From Chitinophaga japonensis (GTDB lineage: Bacteria > Bacteroidota > Bacteroidia > Chitinophagales > Chitinophagaceae): a stretch of 64,000 bases of DNA. The position numbers and the translations under genes were made by a program. Position 1 is the stretch's first letter, and every line of letters starts with the position of its first letter. The notes below the pieces were generated by a model. The model was not told the DNA's origin. It searched no databases and worked only from the letters and a program-made list of their open reading frames with translations. The DNA lies in NCBI RefSeq assembly GCF_007830125.1, contig NZ_VLLG01000003.1, forward strand, positions 20,109-84,108. The letters are read 5' to 3'. Positions 1 to 8,971 of the stretch are shown here, piece after piece.

Positions 1-226
1 TACCATGCAAATAGATGGCTTTCACACCGGCGAGGGAAAACGGATTTACCATTAAAGGGGTGTACCTGCCATGCAAATAGATGGCTTTCACACCTAGACC
101 TCATGCGGGGTAACGCCGCCGGGAGGTGTACCTGCCATGCAAATAGATGGCTTTCACACCCGACTGGTCCCGGAGGTCAAGGTTGACGTGGGTGTACCTG
201 CCATGCAAATAGATGGCTTTCACACC
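1..226. CRISPR. End of a type VI-B CRISPR array (4 repeats, 3 spacers visible)
   Basis: Three full 36-nt repeats lie at 59-94, 125-160 and 191-226. A partial repeat at 1-28 is cut by the window edge and has one mismatch (TACC where the others read TGCC). All three spacers are exactly 30 nt (29-58, 95-124, 161-190), the size typical of Cas13b systems. The repeat starts GGTGTACC and ends TTTCACACC, so its ends are complementary, and an internal GCCAT/ATGGC pair can form a stem. This resembles the complementary ends of known type VI-B repeats. The array continues left of the window, so its length is unknown. It lies just beyond the 3' end of cas13b. Transcription direction is not certain, but the plus-strand reading looks like the crRNA-sense repeat. 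Confidence 0.95.
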
Positions 227-333
227 ATGAATCTAATAAGTGCTTCAGTAATAACGCCCAAGCTCTAGTGTATGACATCTGAAAATTGCATGGGATGATA
301 CCTCTAGTCCTGATACAGACTAATTTCTCATTT

Positions 334-3300
334 CTACTCTTCCCGATTGTTTTCATACTCAGACCGGTCTCTTTTTTCATGCAAATTCTTTTCTATACCC
401 AGCAATTGCCGTACAGAGCTCCCTTCCCGCGTAAGCCATGAAAAACTTCCGTTACTTGGGATATCGTTATGAAAGGTAATATTTCGGTAATCACTTAGTG
501 TTATGTTGAGATCCTTATCTATATTATTGTCAACTGTACCGGACAGCTTTAATATGCTATCGAAATTGAAGAAGTATGCCGGATATTTTCCATAGTATTC
601 AGTTTTTTCATATTCATTTTTTAGCCATTTATGAAAAGCCTCTTTGCTTTCATAACCGTTAAGCGCCTGCTGCAGTATCTTCTTCTCAAACTCTAATAGA
701 TATCTCCCTAGCTCCAGGCCTGTTCGGCGTACTAATTCTATTTCATCGAGTAGCAATTGGAATGGAATTGGATTATTGATTGTTCCATCGGGAAATGGAG
801 CACCTGCCAATTGATTTGTAGATAGTTTTTCTATTTCTGGAGCCCAAATCCCGTTCTCGGTACTGCACCTCTGTACAAAATGTTCAGCAGCTTTTCCTAA
901 CCGACTTTTTTGCACTATAAACATCAGGTCATCCAGTTGATGCATCAATATCGACATATAGATTTGGCGTTTGCCTGATTCTTTAGGTAGCGGTTGTAAA
1001 ATAGTAAGCTTATGCAAATCTCCAATGTACTGCCTGCCTGACCTCGGTTTTTTCATTAATAATTCTCCCATTGCTTGGGTGTAAGGATTATTAACCAGGT
1101 ATTCATTAGCCATCCACCATAGTAAAATATCCTCGGTACAGGTAGTATTCATTAAACCGGTTAGCACTTCCTTTTGCTTTTTAGTGTCGTCATCGGGATA
1201 TAATACTGCTGAATTCTGTTCGTCATAAAAATCCTCCACCAGTTTTTCACGGAGGGCTCTATTCTTTCGCAAGGCAGAGAAAATGGTAAGCGTTGGCTGT
1301 TTTTTTACTTTTTCGCCATTTTTGTTTACAAATTCAACCGACTTGCTTGCCTTGTACTGTTCAGGGAAAAAGTATTTTACCACCAGCATAGGGTGAATGT
1401 CAAATGGCTTAACGCAAAGAGTTGTATTATGTTTTTCCTTCAGTGCTTTCTTCTCCTGTTCACGCAGAATATTTAGTGGTACAGAAATTCCGAGTAAGCG
1501 ACATAATTCCGGTAGCTCCCTTTTGAGTTGTTGGTTCGGTAATGATTTTAACTGGCTGTACCTATTATCCAACAATTGATGGCACTCCTCAAATGTTTTT
1601 TTCATCAACTCATCCAGACTATCGGCCTCATCCAGAAGTGATAGGATTGATCGGGGAATAGGTGGTTTTCGGGTATTCAGTTTAAATACATCCTCAAAAA
1701 GGTGGTCATATTTGCTTTTGAACCGCTTTTTAATTTGCTTTCTACTTTCTTTATCTTGTTCGTTATCCTTCAGGTGCAGGCTATAATGGCAGACACTCAT
1801 CTGATTGTATTCATGTGCTCTGAAAAACCTTGGGTTGCCATCATTTCCTTTTGGCCATTGAAGTAACCGGTAGGCATCCATTATTAATTTATTCTTTTGG
1901 GCGCGACTCAGATAAGGTTTATTCTCCAATGCTTGCTGCCATTCCTGTTTTATGTATTCTATTCTGGTTTTAACAAGTGTTAAAAGCTTTTCAATGTTTG
2001 TCGGAACATTTTTCAAAAATCCTGAAACAAAAGGAGATTCCAAAAGCTCATAACCATGCTCCATGTTCCAGTATTCATTTTTATGTAGCCGATCCAGATC
2101 TCTAACCAGTGTATCAAGAAAACCTTTAGCCTTACTGACAAAGTCTGCTCTATTATTTATGATATAGGCGCCCAGATAACGCATTGCTCTGGGACCAAGA
2201 GCAAACTGATAGAATTTCTCATGATTTTTTTTACCTGGTCCATTTTTGGGCATTGCCAGGAAAATGTGATCATTATCTAAGGTTAGCCGGTAATCGCCAT
2301 TAAGAGGTATGTCAGATGCTCTGAGATATTCTTTAGTTCGAATGAGGCTTTCGGACCGTGCATTTTGATCTTTTTTTCTCATTTCAAAACGTTCCATACC
2401 CCAATACCAGTTATCCCCAGCAAAATCCATCAAATACCGGGATACATAAAACATGAAGCGATTCCCAGCTCTAAACTTTTGTGTGGTCCCCTCCAGAAAA
2501 TCCTGTTGATAAACCATAATAGGCTCCGGATCGAGGGGCTGTATTTCAACTTTATGCGCCCCTTCGTATGGGAGCTCTAGCCATGCGGTATCCATGCTGC
2601 GCATATAGTTTGCCAATTGGATGCTGTCCCGAATTTTTGCGCCACTTCCTTTTTCAATAGATTCAAAATAAGAGATACCGAACTCCGTTAATTTCCTTCC
2701 ACCCCGCAGTCGCTGATTCTTCCTGTCCAGCAGAAAATCAAGATCTTCACCTGTTCTTTCGTTATCTTGTTTACATAAAATGTTATAAAGGGATACTCTA
2801 TTCTCCACAATGGATCTTAGGTTTAATTCTAGCACCTGGTAAGGCGACACCTCCTTTTTGGAACCGTGATGTAAAATTTGGAGCAATACTAATCGGTGCA
2901 AGGTCTCAAAATCTATATGAAAAGTATAATTGGGAATGGGTAGGTAATTAAAGGCAATCGTACCCAGACGATACCTATCATCTTGAAGTTTTGCAAAGTT
3001 TTCCTTTTCCTTTCGGGTATTAAACTTCCCGGTGGCGGGGATTTTCCTATCGAGTAAATGAAAATTTAGCTCTGGCAGCAGATGGGGATTTTTTTCAAGG
3101 TAATCTTTAAGTTGCCCGACATTCCTAATTATTTCGCCTTTTTCATCGAACAGGGGCATCGAATCCCTGCTTCCCCAATACCAGGGATAATCAATGAGGT
3201 AAGAAATGAGCTTATATGCTGTGCGAGCTTTGAAAATGTCTCGTTTTTGCTGTTCATCCATTGAATCAATAAACTGTTCTTTATGGTTGAAATCGAGCAT

Positions 3301-3963
3301 GGAAGCGCCGTCCCGATGGCAATAAAAGGTATATAATAGACGCTTCATTTTAAAGAGGGGCATATCCGAACGTTTAAACCCTCTACGTTGTTGCAATAGT
3401 TGATTCATTTCCCCGGTAGAGAGAAAGAAGCTAAGGAAGAAAATACGGCCCTCGACAGTGATAAAATCCTTCTTTCTTTCAGGCACCCTTTTAAATAGCG
3501 AGAACTTTTTCATTCTGCCTGTTCGTGCCAGGTCTTCATATTCAAGCATGGCTCCTGGAAATTCGGCTGATAAAGCCGCCTTAGCTTCATCATATTTTTG
3601 TTCCACAAAATCCTTTAACTCCTTTTCAAATATAAGTACCTCATGGTCGTGCCAGATGTGCGAATGGAAGTTGCGAATGGCCTCCACCTTGGCAATTAGA
3701 GCCTGAATTATCCATTCATCGATAGGTTGTACCTCATATCCATTGCTGTTCTTTTGTAGATAATGGGCTTTCCATAAGTACTCAGCCAGGAAGGCATATT
3801 GCCGTGAATCAGGCCAATTGGAAATTTGCTTTTTGATTTTTACTACACTATCGAAGGCAACATTGTAGTAAATTGTCAGATCTGCGCTTTTTGACCTGCC
3901 ACCAACAAAAAAGTCATAATCAACGGCCTGTTCTGACCGAGGGTTTTTAGATGGTGATTTCAT
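334..3963 (-). CDS. cas13b: Type VI-B CRISPR RNA-guided RNase Cas13b
   Basis: A 1209-residue protein, within the usual Cas13b size range. It carries one HEPN R-x4-H motif near each end, as in Cas13b: RNFHSH at about residues 97-102 and RNITFH at about 1160-1165. The family cleaves target RNA, and then bystander RNA, through a composite HEPN site, and it processes its own crRNA. The gene runs toward the CRISPR array, which starts about 110 bp past its stop. No cas1 or cas2 is visible, which is common for VI-B loci. Both HEPN motifs are intact, so the enzyme should be active. The ATG at 3963 gives a plausible N-terminus. The subtype rests on HEPN placement, length, spacer size and repeat form, not on an alignment. 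Confidence 0.93.
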   Translation of the reverse strand: MKSPSKNPRSEQAVDYDFFVGGRSKSADLTIYYNVAFDSVVKIKKQISNWPDSRQYAFLAEYLWKAHYLQKNSNGYEVQPIDEWIIQALIAKVEAIRNFHSHIWHDHEVLIFEKELKDFVEQKYDEAKAALSAEFPGAMLEYEDLARTGRMKKFSLFKRVPERKKDFITVEGRIFFLSFFLSTGEMNQLLQQRRGFKRSDMPLFKMKRLLYTFYCHRDGASMLDFNHKEQFIDSMDEQQKRDIFKARTAYKLISYLIDYPWYWGSRDSMPLFDEKGEIIRNVGQLKDYLEKNPHLLPELNFHLLDRKIPATGKFNTRKEKENFAKLQDDRYRLGTIAFNYLPIPNYTFHIDFETLHRLVLLQILHHGSKKEVSPYQVLELNLRSIVENRVSLYNILCKQDNERTGEDLDFLLDRKNQRLRGGRKLTEFGISYFESIEKGSGAKIRDSIQLANYMRSMDTAWLELPYEGAHKVEIQPLDPEPIMVYQQDFLEGTTQKFRAGNRFMFYVSRYLMDFAGDNWYWGMERFEMRKKDQNARSESLIRTKEYLRASDIPLNGDYRLTLDNDHIFLAMPKNGPGKKNHEKFYQFALGPRAMRYLGAYIINNRADFVSKAKGFLDTLVRDLDRLHKNEYWNMEHGYELLESPFVSGFLKNVPTNIEKLLTLVKTRIEYIKQEWQQALENKPYLSRAQKNKLIMDAYRLLQWPKGNDGNPRFFRAHEYNQMSVCHYSLHLKDNEQDKESRKQIKKRFKSKYDHLFEDVFKLNTRKPPIPRSILSLLDEADSLDELMKKTFEECHQLLDNRYSQLKSLPNQQLKRELPELCRLLGISVPLNILREQEKKALKEKHNTTLCVKPFDIHPMLVVKYFFPEQYKASKSVEFVNKNGEKVKKQPTLTIFSALRKNRALREKLVEDFYDEQNSAVLYPDDDTKKQKEVLTGLMNTTCTEDILLWWMANEYLVNNPYTQAMGELLMKKPRSGRQYIGDLHKLTILQPLPKESGKRQIYMSILMHQLDDLMFIVQKSRLGKAAEHFVQRCSTENGIWAPEIEKLSTNQLAGAPFPDGTINNPIPFQLLLDEIELVRRTGLELGRYLLEFEKKILQQALNGYESKEAFHKWLKNEYEKTEYYGKYPAYFFNFDSILKLSGTVDNNIDKDLNITLSDYRNITFHNDIPSNGSFSWLTREGSSVRQLLGIEKNLHEKRDRSEYENNREE

Positions 3964-4140
3964 ATAAATTGGATTTATTTTCGTTAGGGTTAAAGAATGT
4001 TAATTGCTCCAAGATACCAAGAGGAAGCTCCCTGCCCAATTACTTACGCGAAGCATTGTAAATAAGATTTTCTAGTGGTGTTATTTACTACACAAGGTTT
4101 ATATAGTTGTTTTAAATATAAAATGGCACTATTGCTGGAG

Positions 4141-4788
4141 CTATTTTGAAAGTTTCAATACTAGCTTTCCATGGCTGGCCCTTTCATGGTTAAAATAGTA
4201 ACCTTCCATTTGTTTTGTTTGTGGGTCATAACTAAGTACACAAACACCATCATGGTTATTTAATCCATATTTTTTGTTATCTGGATGCAGTTGGTCGCCT
4301 TTGTTGCTGTAAAAGTAATGGATACGTAATGAGCCATCATTTTCTTTTTTCATTCCTTCGGAAGAACTGGTGAAATAGGAAGACTGTTGAGCCATCTTTT
4401 TGTCATTGTAGAATGCACCCTTTATTTCGAAACCGTTTAGGTTTTGGACGACAATCAGTTTGCAGTACAATTTTATATTTGGTTTTCTAGGATTGTCCTC
4501 CATGTGATATGATGATGTAACGGTTCCGATGTATGTTCCGCGTATGTCATAGAGTCCCAATATGCGCAGCCAACCTTTCCACATTACCGTTCGATTTATA
4601 AGGCTTAAACAACCTACTACGAACCCCGCTAAAAGTGGAATAGATAGTACATCAGCAATTTTTATATGGAATTCATTTTTTAAGGCTGCATTTACCAGCA
4701 CATTGTACCCAAACCTCAAAGAAATAATAATACACACTATATAAACTAATACCGGAGGAGGGTAATACTTGAAGGAGAATTTGTTCAT
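4141..4788 (-). CDS. Cap15-like two-TM/beta-rich membrane protein beside cas13b
   Basis: From the ATG at 4788 the protein has 215 residues. An in-frame start at 4854 would add 22 residues with no obvious function. Two hydrophobic helices (about residues 10-30 and 45-65) are followed by a Lys/Arg/Trp-rich turn and then a beta-rich domain. That domain opens with a GxYxGTVxSS-type strand and ends with GYYFN...R...G.L.L. This plan matches the S-2TM-beta (Cap15) effector of CBASS systems, whose barrel senses a cyclic nucleotide and whose TM part damages the inner membrane. The gene lies 177 bp upstream of cas13b on the same strand, where VI-B loci usually carry csx27 or csx28. It is not recognisable as either: Csx28 has a HEPN-like motif that is absent here. 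No CD-NTase gene is nearby. The family call is by eye. Confidence 0.6.
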   Translation of the reverse strand: MNKFSFKYYPPPVLVYIVCIIISLRFGYNVLVNAALKNEFHIKIADVLSIPLLAGFVVGCLSLINRTVMWKGWLRILGLYDIRGTYIGTVTSSYHMEDNPRKPNIKLYCKLIVVQNLNGFEIKGAFYNDKKMAQQSSYFTSSSEGMKKENDGSLRIHYFYSNKGDQLHPDNKKYGLNNHDGVCVLSYDPQTKQMEGYYFNHERASHGKLVLKLSK

Positions 4789-5004
4789 AAGTATAGTATA
4801 ATTTGAAGAGTGTAAAAGATTGAAATTGAAGGAAATGATAAATGTTTTGTCCAACAGGTATACTGAGTTGCATTAACTGCTCATAATGGTTAGTGTTAAG
4901 AATTACTACAGGCAAGGGGCGTCCCAATTTTTTTGGTATATTTTGCCAAAAATACATAATTAACTAAATTGTGTCCGCAATAACAATCGTGGTATTTTTA
5001 TGCA

Positions 5005-5397
5005 ATGGAGAAAAAGAAGCTCCCTCGCACTATCCCGTGAGCCAAATGCCCCTGGAAGAAATCAACGAATCCCCATGAAATTCCGTTTGGATATAGTGTA
5101 GAGTTGCATAAGAAATTAGCGAGGACAATTGCGAAACCAGGAAGCTTAGAAAAGCTTAATGAGCCAAGCGTTTATGCGATGAACTGTCATTTGACAGCTT
5201 GTGGTGACAAGGAGTTTTGCGTTGGTTGGCTCTATAATCAATTAGGCGAAGGGAGTAATATTCCGTTACGGATTCATATGATAGAAAATTACAAGGATTG
5301 GGGTGATCTTAAGGTAGTAGGGGAACAGCATGCAACATTTAAGGATACTTTGCCCAAGGATTATAAACAGTTAAGTTGCAAGTATAAAAAGTATTAA
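5005..5397 (+). pseudogene. DUF6283-like small protein with in-frame TGA at a CxxC cysteine position
   Basis: Read from the ATG at 5005, the frame stays open to 5397 except for one TGA at 5038-5040. The text around it is TIP-[TGA]-AKCPWKK, followed by sequence with MNCHLTA and CVGWL. Small proteins of the DUF6283 type begin with a PCxxCPW motif and have a later CH...C, so the TGA sits exactly where the first cysteine (TGC or TGT) is expected. The simplest reading is a nonsense mutation. A recoded selenocysteine is possible in principle but unlikely in this group. The downstream part could start from the TTG at 5104 (97 aa), which would lack the metal-binding-like CxxC. The family assignment is from motif memory. 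Confidence 0.5.
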
Positions 5398-5418
5398 TGA
5401 CAAGTAAAAGGTAAGTTT

Positions 5419-5652
5419 ATGCTTCACGAGAGTAAATTGTTCTCATATACAAATTGGGCTATGAGAGATGATTGCGGCACTGATTATTCTGGTTGCCAAT
5501 TGATGGTTAACCTTGGCGGGTACAAAAAAGGAATGAAATTTCCGTCTATATATTACTCTGCTAAGGAGGGTTTTTTAGAGTTACGCGATGAATGGGGGAA
5601 TGAAATACAAACAATAAATACGACTGGCACTGCTAGGTGCCTTTCGAGTTAA
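5419..5652 (+). CDS. Hypothetical 77-aa protein
   Basis: A short frame that begins 21 bp after the DUF6283-like gene, on the same strand, so the two are probably co-transcribed. The product is soluble, with no signal peptide or TM segment. It has scattered cysteines (two in a DDCGTDYSGC stretch, one near the C-terminus) and aromatic residues. No family was recognised. The position favours a real gene. Decay of the neighbouring gene raises the chance that this is a remnant too. Confidence 0.4.
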   Translation: MLHESKLFSYTNWAMRDDCGTDYSGCQLMVNLGGYKKGMKFPSIYYSAKEGFLELRDEWGNEIQTINTTGTARCLSS

Positions 5653-5760
5653 AGCCCAAATCCATTCTGAATTAAGTTCGGATAATTTGTTTACCAATAA
5701 CTTGGTTACTATATTATTCGTTAGGAATTTTGGCCTGCGGACATCGCATTTTTTATATTG

Positions 5761-5985
5761 ATGAAAATTACTCTCGTGGATATTGAGCGGTACATAGAGA
5801 TTAATCCTACTGTTTTGATGGGGAAGCCAGTAATTAAAGGCACCCGTATAACTGTCGAATTAATTCAAGGCAGAATAGCCGCTGGTGAAACCGTACAAGA
5901 CATCCTAATAGCATACCCCCATATTAGCAGGGAGGCTGTCGAGGCTGCTTTATTATACAAAGATTCCAGGCCTGAAGAAGAATAG
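5761..5985 (+). CDS. DUF433 family protein (antitoxin-type DNA-binding)
   Basis: A 74-residue protein carrying the DUF433 signature: an N-terminal YIEINPTVLMGKPVIKGTRI stretch and a helical C-terminus (GETVQDILIAYPHISREAVEAAL form). DUF433 proteins are small winged-helix-like proteins, often paired with a DUF5615 PIN-like toxin. No partner is visible here: downstream is only a decayed minus-strand reading frame. The gene is either an orphan or has lost its toxin. The ATG at 5761 was preferred over the adjacent TTG at 5758. Confidence 0.8.
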   Translation: MKITLVDIERYIEINPTVLMGKPVIKGTRITVELIQGRIAAGETVQDILIAYPHISREAVEAALLYKDSRPEEE

Positions 5986-6041
5986 TTATTCTAGTACTTC
6001 TGAATACTTTTCCATCTTATAAAAGATTATTTAATGGACGT

Positions 6042-6361
6042 TTACTTTGGGGTTGAACTGGTTTTGAGAATTTCTTTCCGGGGTACAGGTGCATGTTTTT
6101 GTGCAAAGGCAGCTTGCAGATCATGAATTCTTGCAATGGCGGCGGTGCTCTGGGAGTTTTTAAGCACTTCCTTGATCGGACGACCTAAGTATTCAATAGG
6201 GTCTCCAGGTCCTATAGGCTTGCTCTCAGCATACTTGCGATGGAATTCTTTCCATGACTTGGCAGCTTGAACGATTGCCTTTCCTTATTCCTCAAAAAAC
6301 TCTTCTGGTACCAAGTACAGTTGATTTACAATTTCACATAGAAATGGCGTATGACATATTT
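6042..6361 (-). pseudogene. Decayed coding remnant, unknown family
   Basis: On the minus strand one frame reads as protein-like sequence from about 6361 to the stop at 6042-6044, interrupted by one TAA at 6285-6287. Before the stop it reads ...QLYLVPEEFFEE; after it comes a Lys/Glu-rich helical segment with PGDPIEYLGRPIKEVL. No start codon is visible at the 5' end, where a TAA blocks the frame. The amino-acid composition suggests a former gene, but I do not recognise the family. Confidence 0.4.
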
Positions 6362-6458
6362 AGAAGGCACTATACAGGCTTCAAAGAAAGGCGGAAAGAA
6401 GAAGTGGTACGACAAATTGAGAAATATTGACGCTATTTCATTAAGCAATCTAAATGCG

Positions 6459-8204
6459 CTATTGCAGAGGCCTTTCTAGGTCGTCGAACGATATTCCTGC
6501 CAGCGTTATCAATTGGTCAAGCACTTCCTGAGCTTTTTCTAAGTCGCCGGGTCTGAGTGCAAATTGCCAGTTATACAGCTCATCAAATCCGGCATAGGCA
6601 AGCAAAAAATCGTCGCTGTTACCTGTGAACCGGAGCCTTTCTTGCGCCTGGCTGGTCATCGTGAGATATTGGAGGATATGCTGTTCAGTATGGTCTGGGC
6701 CTTGCCCTGTCAATACCATATCCAGCAGGCTTTCCAGGTTCATCAGCACGAGCGGAGTGATCTTCAGTTTGTCCGTAGACGATTTCGGCAGTGAACGGAC
6801 AAAAGCGTCATTCAGATAGGTGTTTAAGCCATTGAGCCCGAAATAAAAATCATTGTAGGTGATAACGGGGTAGATAGTTAAGCCGCCATTATCCAGTAAG
6901 GTTTTCGCGTCGGGGTCAAAAGTAAAACCACTTTTATACAGTAGTGCGATTTGCTTACGTAGCTGGTGGATACCTTTTTCTTTGCCTTTTTCGTTCGCGA
7001 TAAAACCTCTGTCGAAATAGGTCTTTAAATCATCAAAATTCGGTTTCTGAGCCAGTTTTTCGGGGAAGAAATAGGCCTTGTACTCAAATAGGAAGATTTT
7101 ACGCCCCACCCGTAAGTAGCCGTCTGGCACGCTTTCGCTGCCGTCGTCAAAATGCAATACATCACATTGTTCCTGGGCCAGCAGGGTTAGGATTGGTTTC
7201 AAGCAGCGTTTTTCCAGCACATCGGCAACTTGTTGGCTATAGCGTATATACGCCTCATTCTGCAGGGCTTTATCTTGTGGCTTCAAGCTGGTTTGATGGA
7301 ATAGTTCAAAATAAGGTCCTCGGAAGACCTTGCGCTGTGCTAGATAATTATCCAGTACAAGGTATTTTTGTCTTTGAGAGCTGAAGAACACCGGCCGTTT
7401 TTTAAGATCGCTAAAACGTAGTTTCTCTTTGGTTTGCGGGGAGATCCTCTGCGCGTCAAGATGTAGAACATTCGTCGCGGAATCAACGGTGATCAGCGTA
7501 TACTTCCTAAGCATCGCGTTAGGGTCGTAAAGTTCAGTTGCCTTGTAGATAGCATTGTAACTGTCCATCAACTGCCCCGGGCTCGATAAACCGAAACTCA
7601 GCAGGTAATCACGGAGCGGTTCCCGGAAGTTTTTGGCTGCGAAGTCTAGGAAACAGGCAGCCTTCAGCATCTCAAAGATCATATTTCCTTTTTCGTTCAG
7701 GTCGAACTGCCGCAGGATTGGCAGCCAGCAAAGGCGCAAAGTCCATGAGGGGTCCGTTTTATCAAGGGACCTAAAGTCGATATCCCCATGGTCGCCGTCA
7801 TTCACCTCGTCGATAATCTTCAGGTATGCTCTGAAAAACGCGAATTCATGATGCGGCTGGTCTCTCGTTTCAACAATGCGGTAATTATTCAGTTCTCGAA
7901 GCATCATAAAGACCAAATATCTTCGGAAAAAAATCGCTCCCTGGAACCCGCTGCCTGCTTTCTCCTTATACAAGTCAAATGCCCTAAGAATATGGCTGCG
8001 CTGTGCATCTGTAAACCGACGTATGACAATGTAGTTCAGCCGCGTTTGGGTTTCTTTCCATGGTTCTGGGCATGTCAACTCGCTGTTGAGGGCAGCGCAA
8101 AGGTTTATAATAGTATCCGAACCCAACCCCCGCACGAGGTCGGTATAATTTGCTTCCTCGCTGGGAAAGATTTCACGGAAACCGGGAATGGTGGAGGATC
8201 GCAT
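6459..8204 (-). CDS. Large protein with predicted PD-(D/E)XK nuclease-like domain
   Basis: A 581-residue soluble protein with no signal peptide. The first 300 residues are mainly helical and unrecognised. Around residues 340-400 the sequence runs HFDDGSESVPDGYLRVGRKIFLFEYKAY. The pattern of an acidic residue in PDG, a beta-strand and then ExK (FEYKA) is the core of PD-(D/E)XK nucleases. The C-terminal part is helical, with many aromatic residues. It stands alone on the minus strand, some 1.6 kb from the Cap15-like gene, in a region of decayed and accessory genes, so a defence role is plausible but not shown. No methyltransferase or helicase partner is present. The nuclease call rests on one motif and is tentative. 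Confidence 0.6.
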   Translation of the reverse strand: MRSSTIPGFREIFPSEEANYTDLVRGLGSDTIINLCAALNSELTCPEPWKETQTRLNYIVIRRFTDAQRSHILRAFDLYKEKAGSGFQGAIFFRRYLVFMMLRELNNYRIVETRDQPHHEFAFFRAYLKIIDEVNDGDHGDIDFRSLDKTDPSWTLRLCWLPILRQFDLNEKGNMIFEMLKAACFLDFAAKNFREPLRDYLLSFGLSSPGQLMDSYNAIYKATELYDPNAMLRKYTLITVDSATNVLHLDAQRISPQTKEKLRFSDLKKRPVFFSSQRQKYLVLDNYLAQRKVFRGPYFELFHQTSLKPQDKALQNEAYIRYSQQVADVLEKRCLKPILTLLAQEQCDVLHFDDGSESVPDGYLRVGRKIFLFEYKAYFFPEKLAQKPNFDDLKTYFDRGFIANEKGKEKGIHQLRKQIALLYKSGFTFDPDAKTLLDNGGLTIYPVITYNDFYFGLNGLNTYLNDAFVRSLPKSSTDKLKITPLVLMNLESLLDMVLTGQGPDHTEQHILQYLTMTSQAQERLRFTGNSDDFLLAYAGFDELYNWQFALRPGDLEKAQEVLDQLITLAGISFDDLERPLQ

Positions 8205-8596
8205 AGTAGATGTTCCGAAAGTTAAGGATCAAATTTAAATAATAGAATTTATATAAACCTACTGATATGTGACGTGCCTTCCAGTTTAACAAATGGTTTT
8301 CTCACCAGTACACTTTAGTTAGCAAGCCTTATCGGGTGTAGGTAATTTACAATTGATGGCTTTCAGTTCTGACGGAGATCTGTGGATAATGATGGTCAAG
8401 GTATATGAGTGTAATTAATAATAAATGCGTACCGGTATTGTATTACCAAAAATGCTTCTAATATATGTTAATCATTTGTAAATATTAGCTTCCCATCCAA
8501 CTCTGAGGAGTTTAAATGCTCTTGATACTGCCGAGGATTGAGAGGAATGAATAGTGAACCCTCATAATATGGCTAAAAAAATATTCACTTAAACTA
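8205..8596. other. Intergenic stretch before the first mini-FecR unit
   Basis: About 390 bp of AT-rich DNA with no convincing reading frame. The last 30 bp (A-rich run, TATTCA, AACTAG) are shared with the block upstream of the second mini-FecR unit and lead into the promoter-like motif. Nothing else was recognised. Confidence 0.5.
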
Positions 8597-8621
8597 GGAC
8601 ATTTGTTTCTGAAATTCGACC
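8597..8621 (+). promoter_or_regulatory. ECF-type promoter-like motif, copy 1
   Basis: GGACA (8597-8601), 15 bp, then CGACC (8617-8621), preceded by an A-tract/ATATTCA block and AACTA. The same arrangement occurs near 9.7, 41.6 and 43.9 kb, with a weaker copy at 42.7 kb. The two-box form and the spacing suit an ECF sigma factor (-35 GGACA-like, -10 CGAC-like). It would drive the leader and mini-FecR gene that follow. Confidence 0.6.
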
Positions 8622-8789
8622 TACATATATGGGGGATGGTTACTGTGGTTGAAGATACCTGTTAATAAATTAGTGGATTGTCATGTGGACAACGGCCTAC
8701 CTATTGAAGAAAAATGAGAGCTTTTATTTAATGTCCATAAATCAATCAGTATTGTAGTATAGTGCAATATAAATATGTTAATAAAACTC

Positions 8790-8889
8790 TATACTTGAGT
8801 AGAGGAGACCCTGCTATGGAATACCTTGTGACCAGGTGATAAGTTTCTGCTTATCCCACAGCGTCTGAGCCTATGGCAATTCAAGTATA
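8790..8889 (+). ncRNA. Candidate structured leader RNA of mini-FecR 1
   Basis: TATACTTGA (8790-8798) can pair with TCAAGTATA (8881-8889). Inside, GATAAG (8838-8843) pairs with CTTATC (8850-8855). The intervening text keeps CCCTGCTATGGAATAC and GCCTATGGC, which recur in the leader of the second mini-FecR gene. There the stems are kept but several bases differ in a compensatory way. It lies between the ECF-like promoter and the gene, ending about 80 nt before the ATG. An untranslated regulatory element is inferred. Confidence 0.45.
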
Positions 8890-8971
8890 CCGGATTCCTA
8901 CAACCATAGATTCGTTTCAGCAATTCTATATTGAAATATAGGACTATCAACCTGTATACAAACCAACGTTT

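Noticed and set aside
4141..4788. Identification of the Cas13b neighbour as Csx28
   Set aside because: No HEPN-like R-x4-H motif is visible, and the C-terminal half is beta-rich, not helical.
5761..5985. Complete DUF433/DUF5615 toxin-antitoxin pair
   Set aside because: No PIN-like partner frame is found on either side; only a decayed minus-strand remnant follows.
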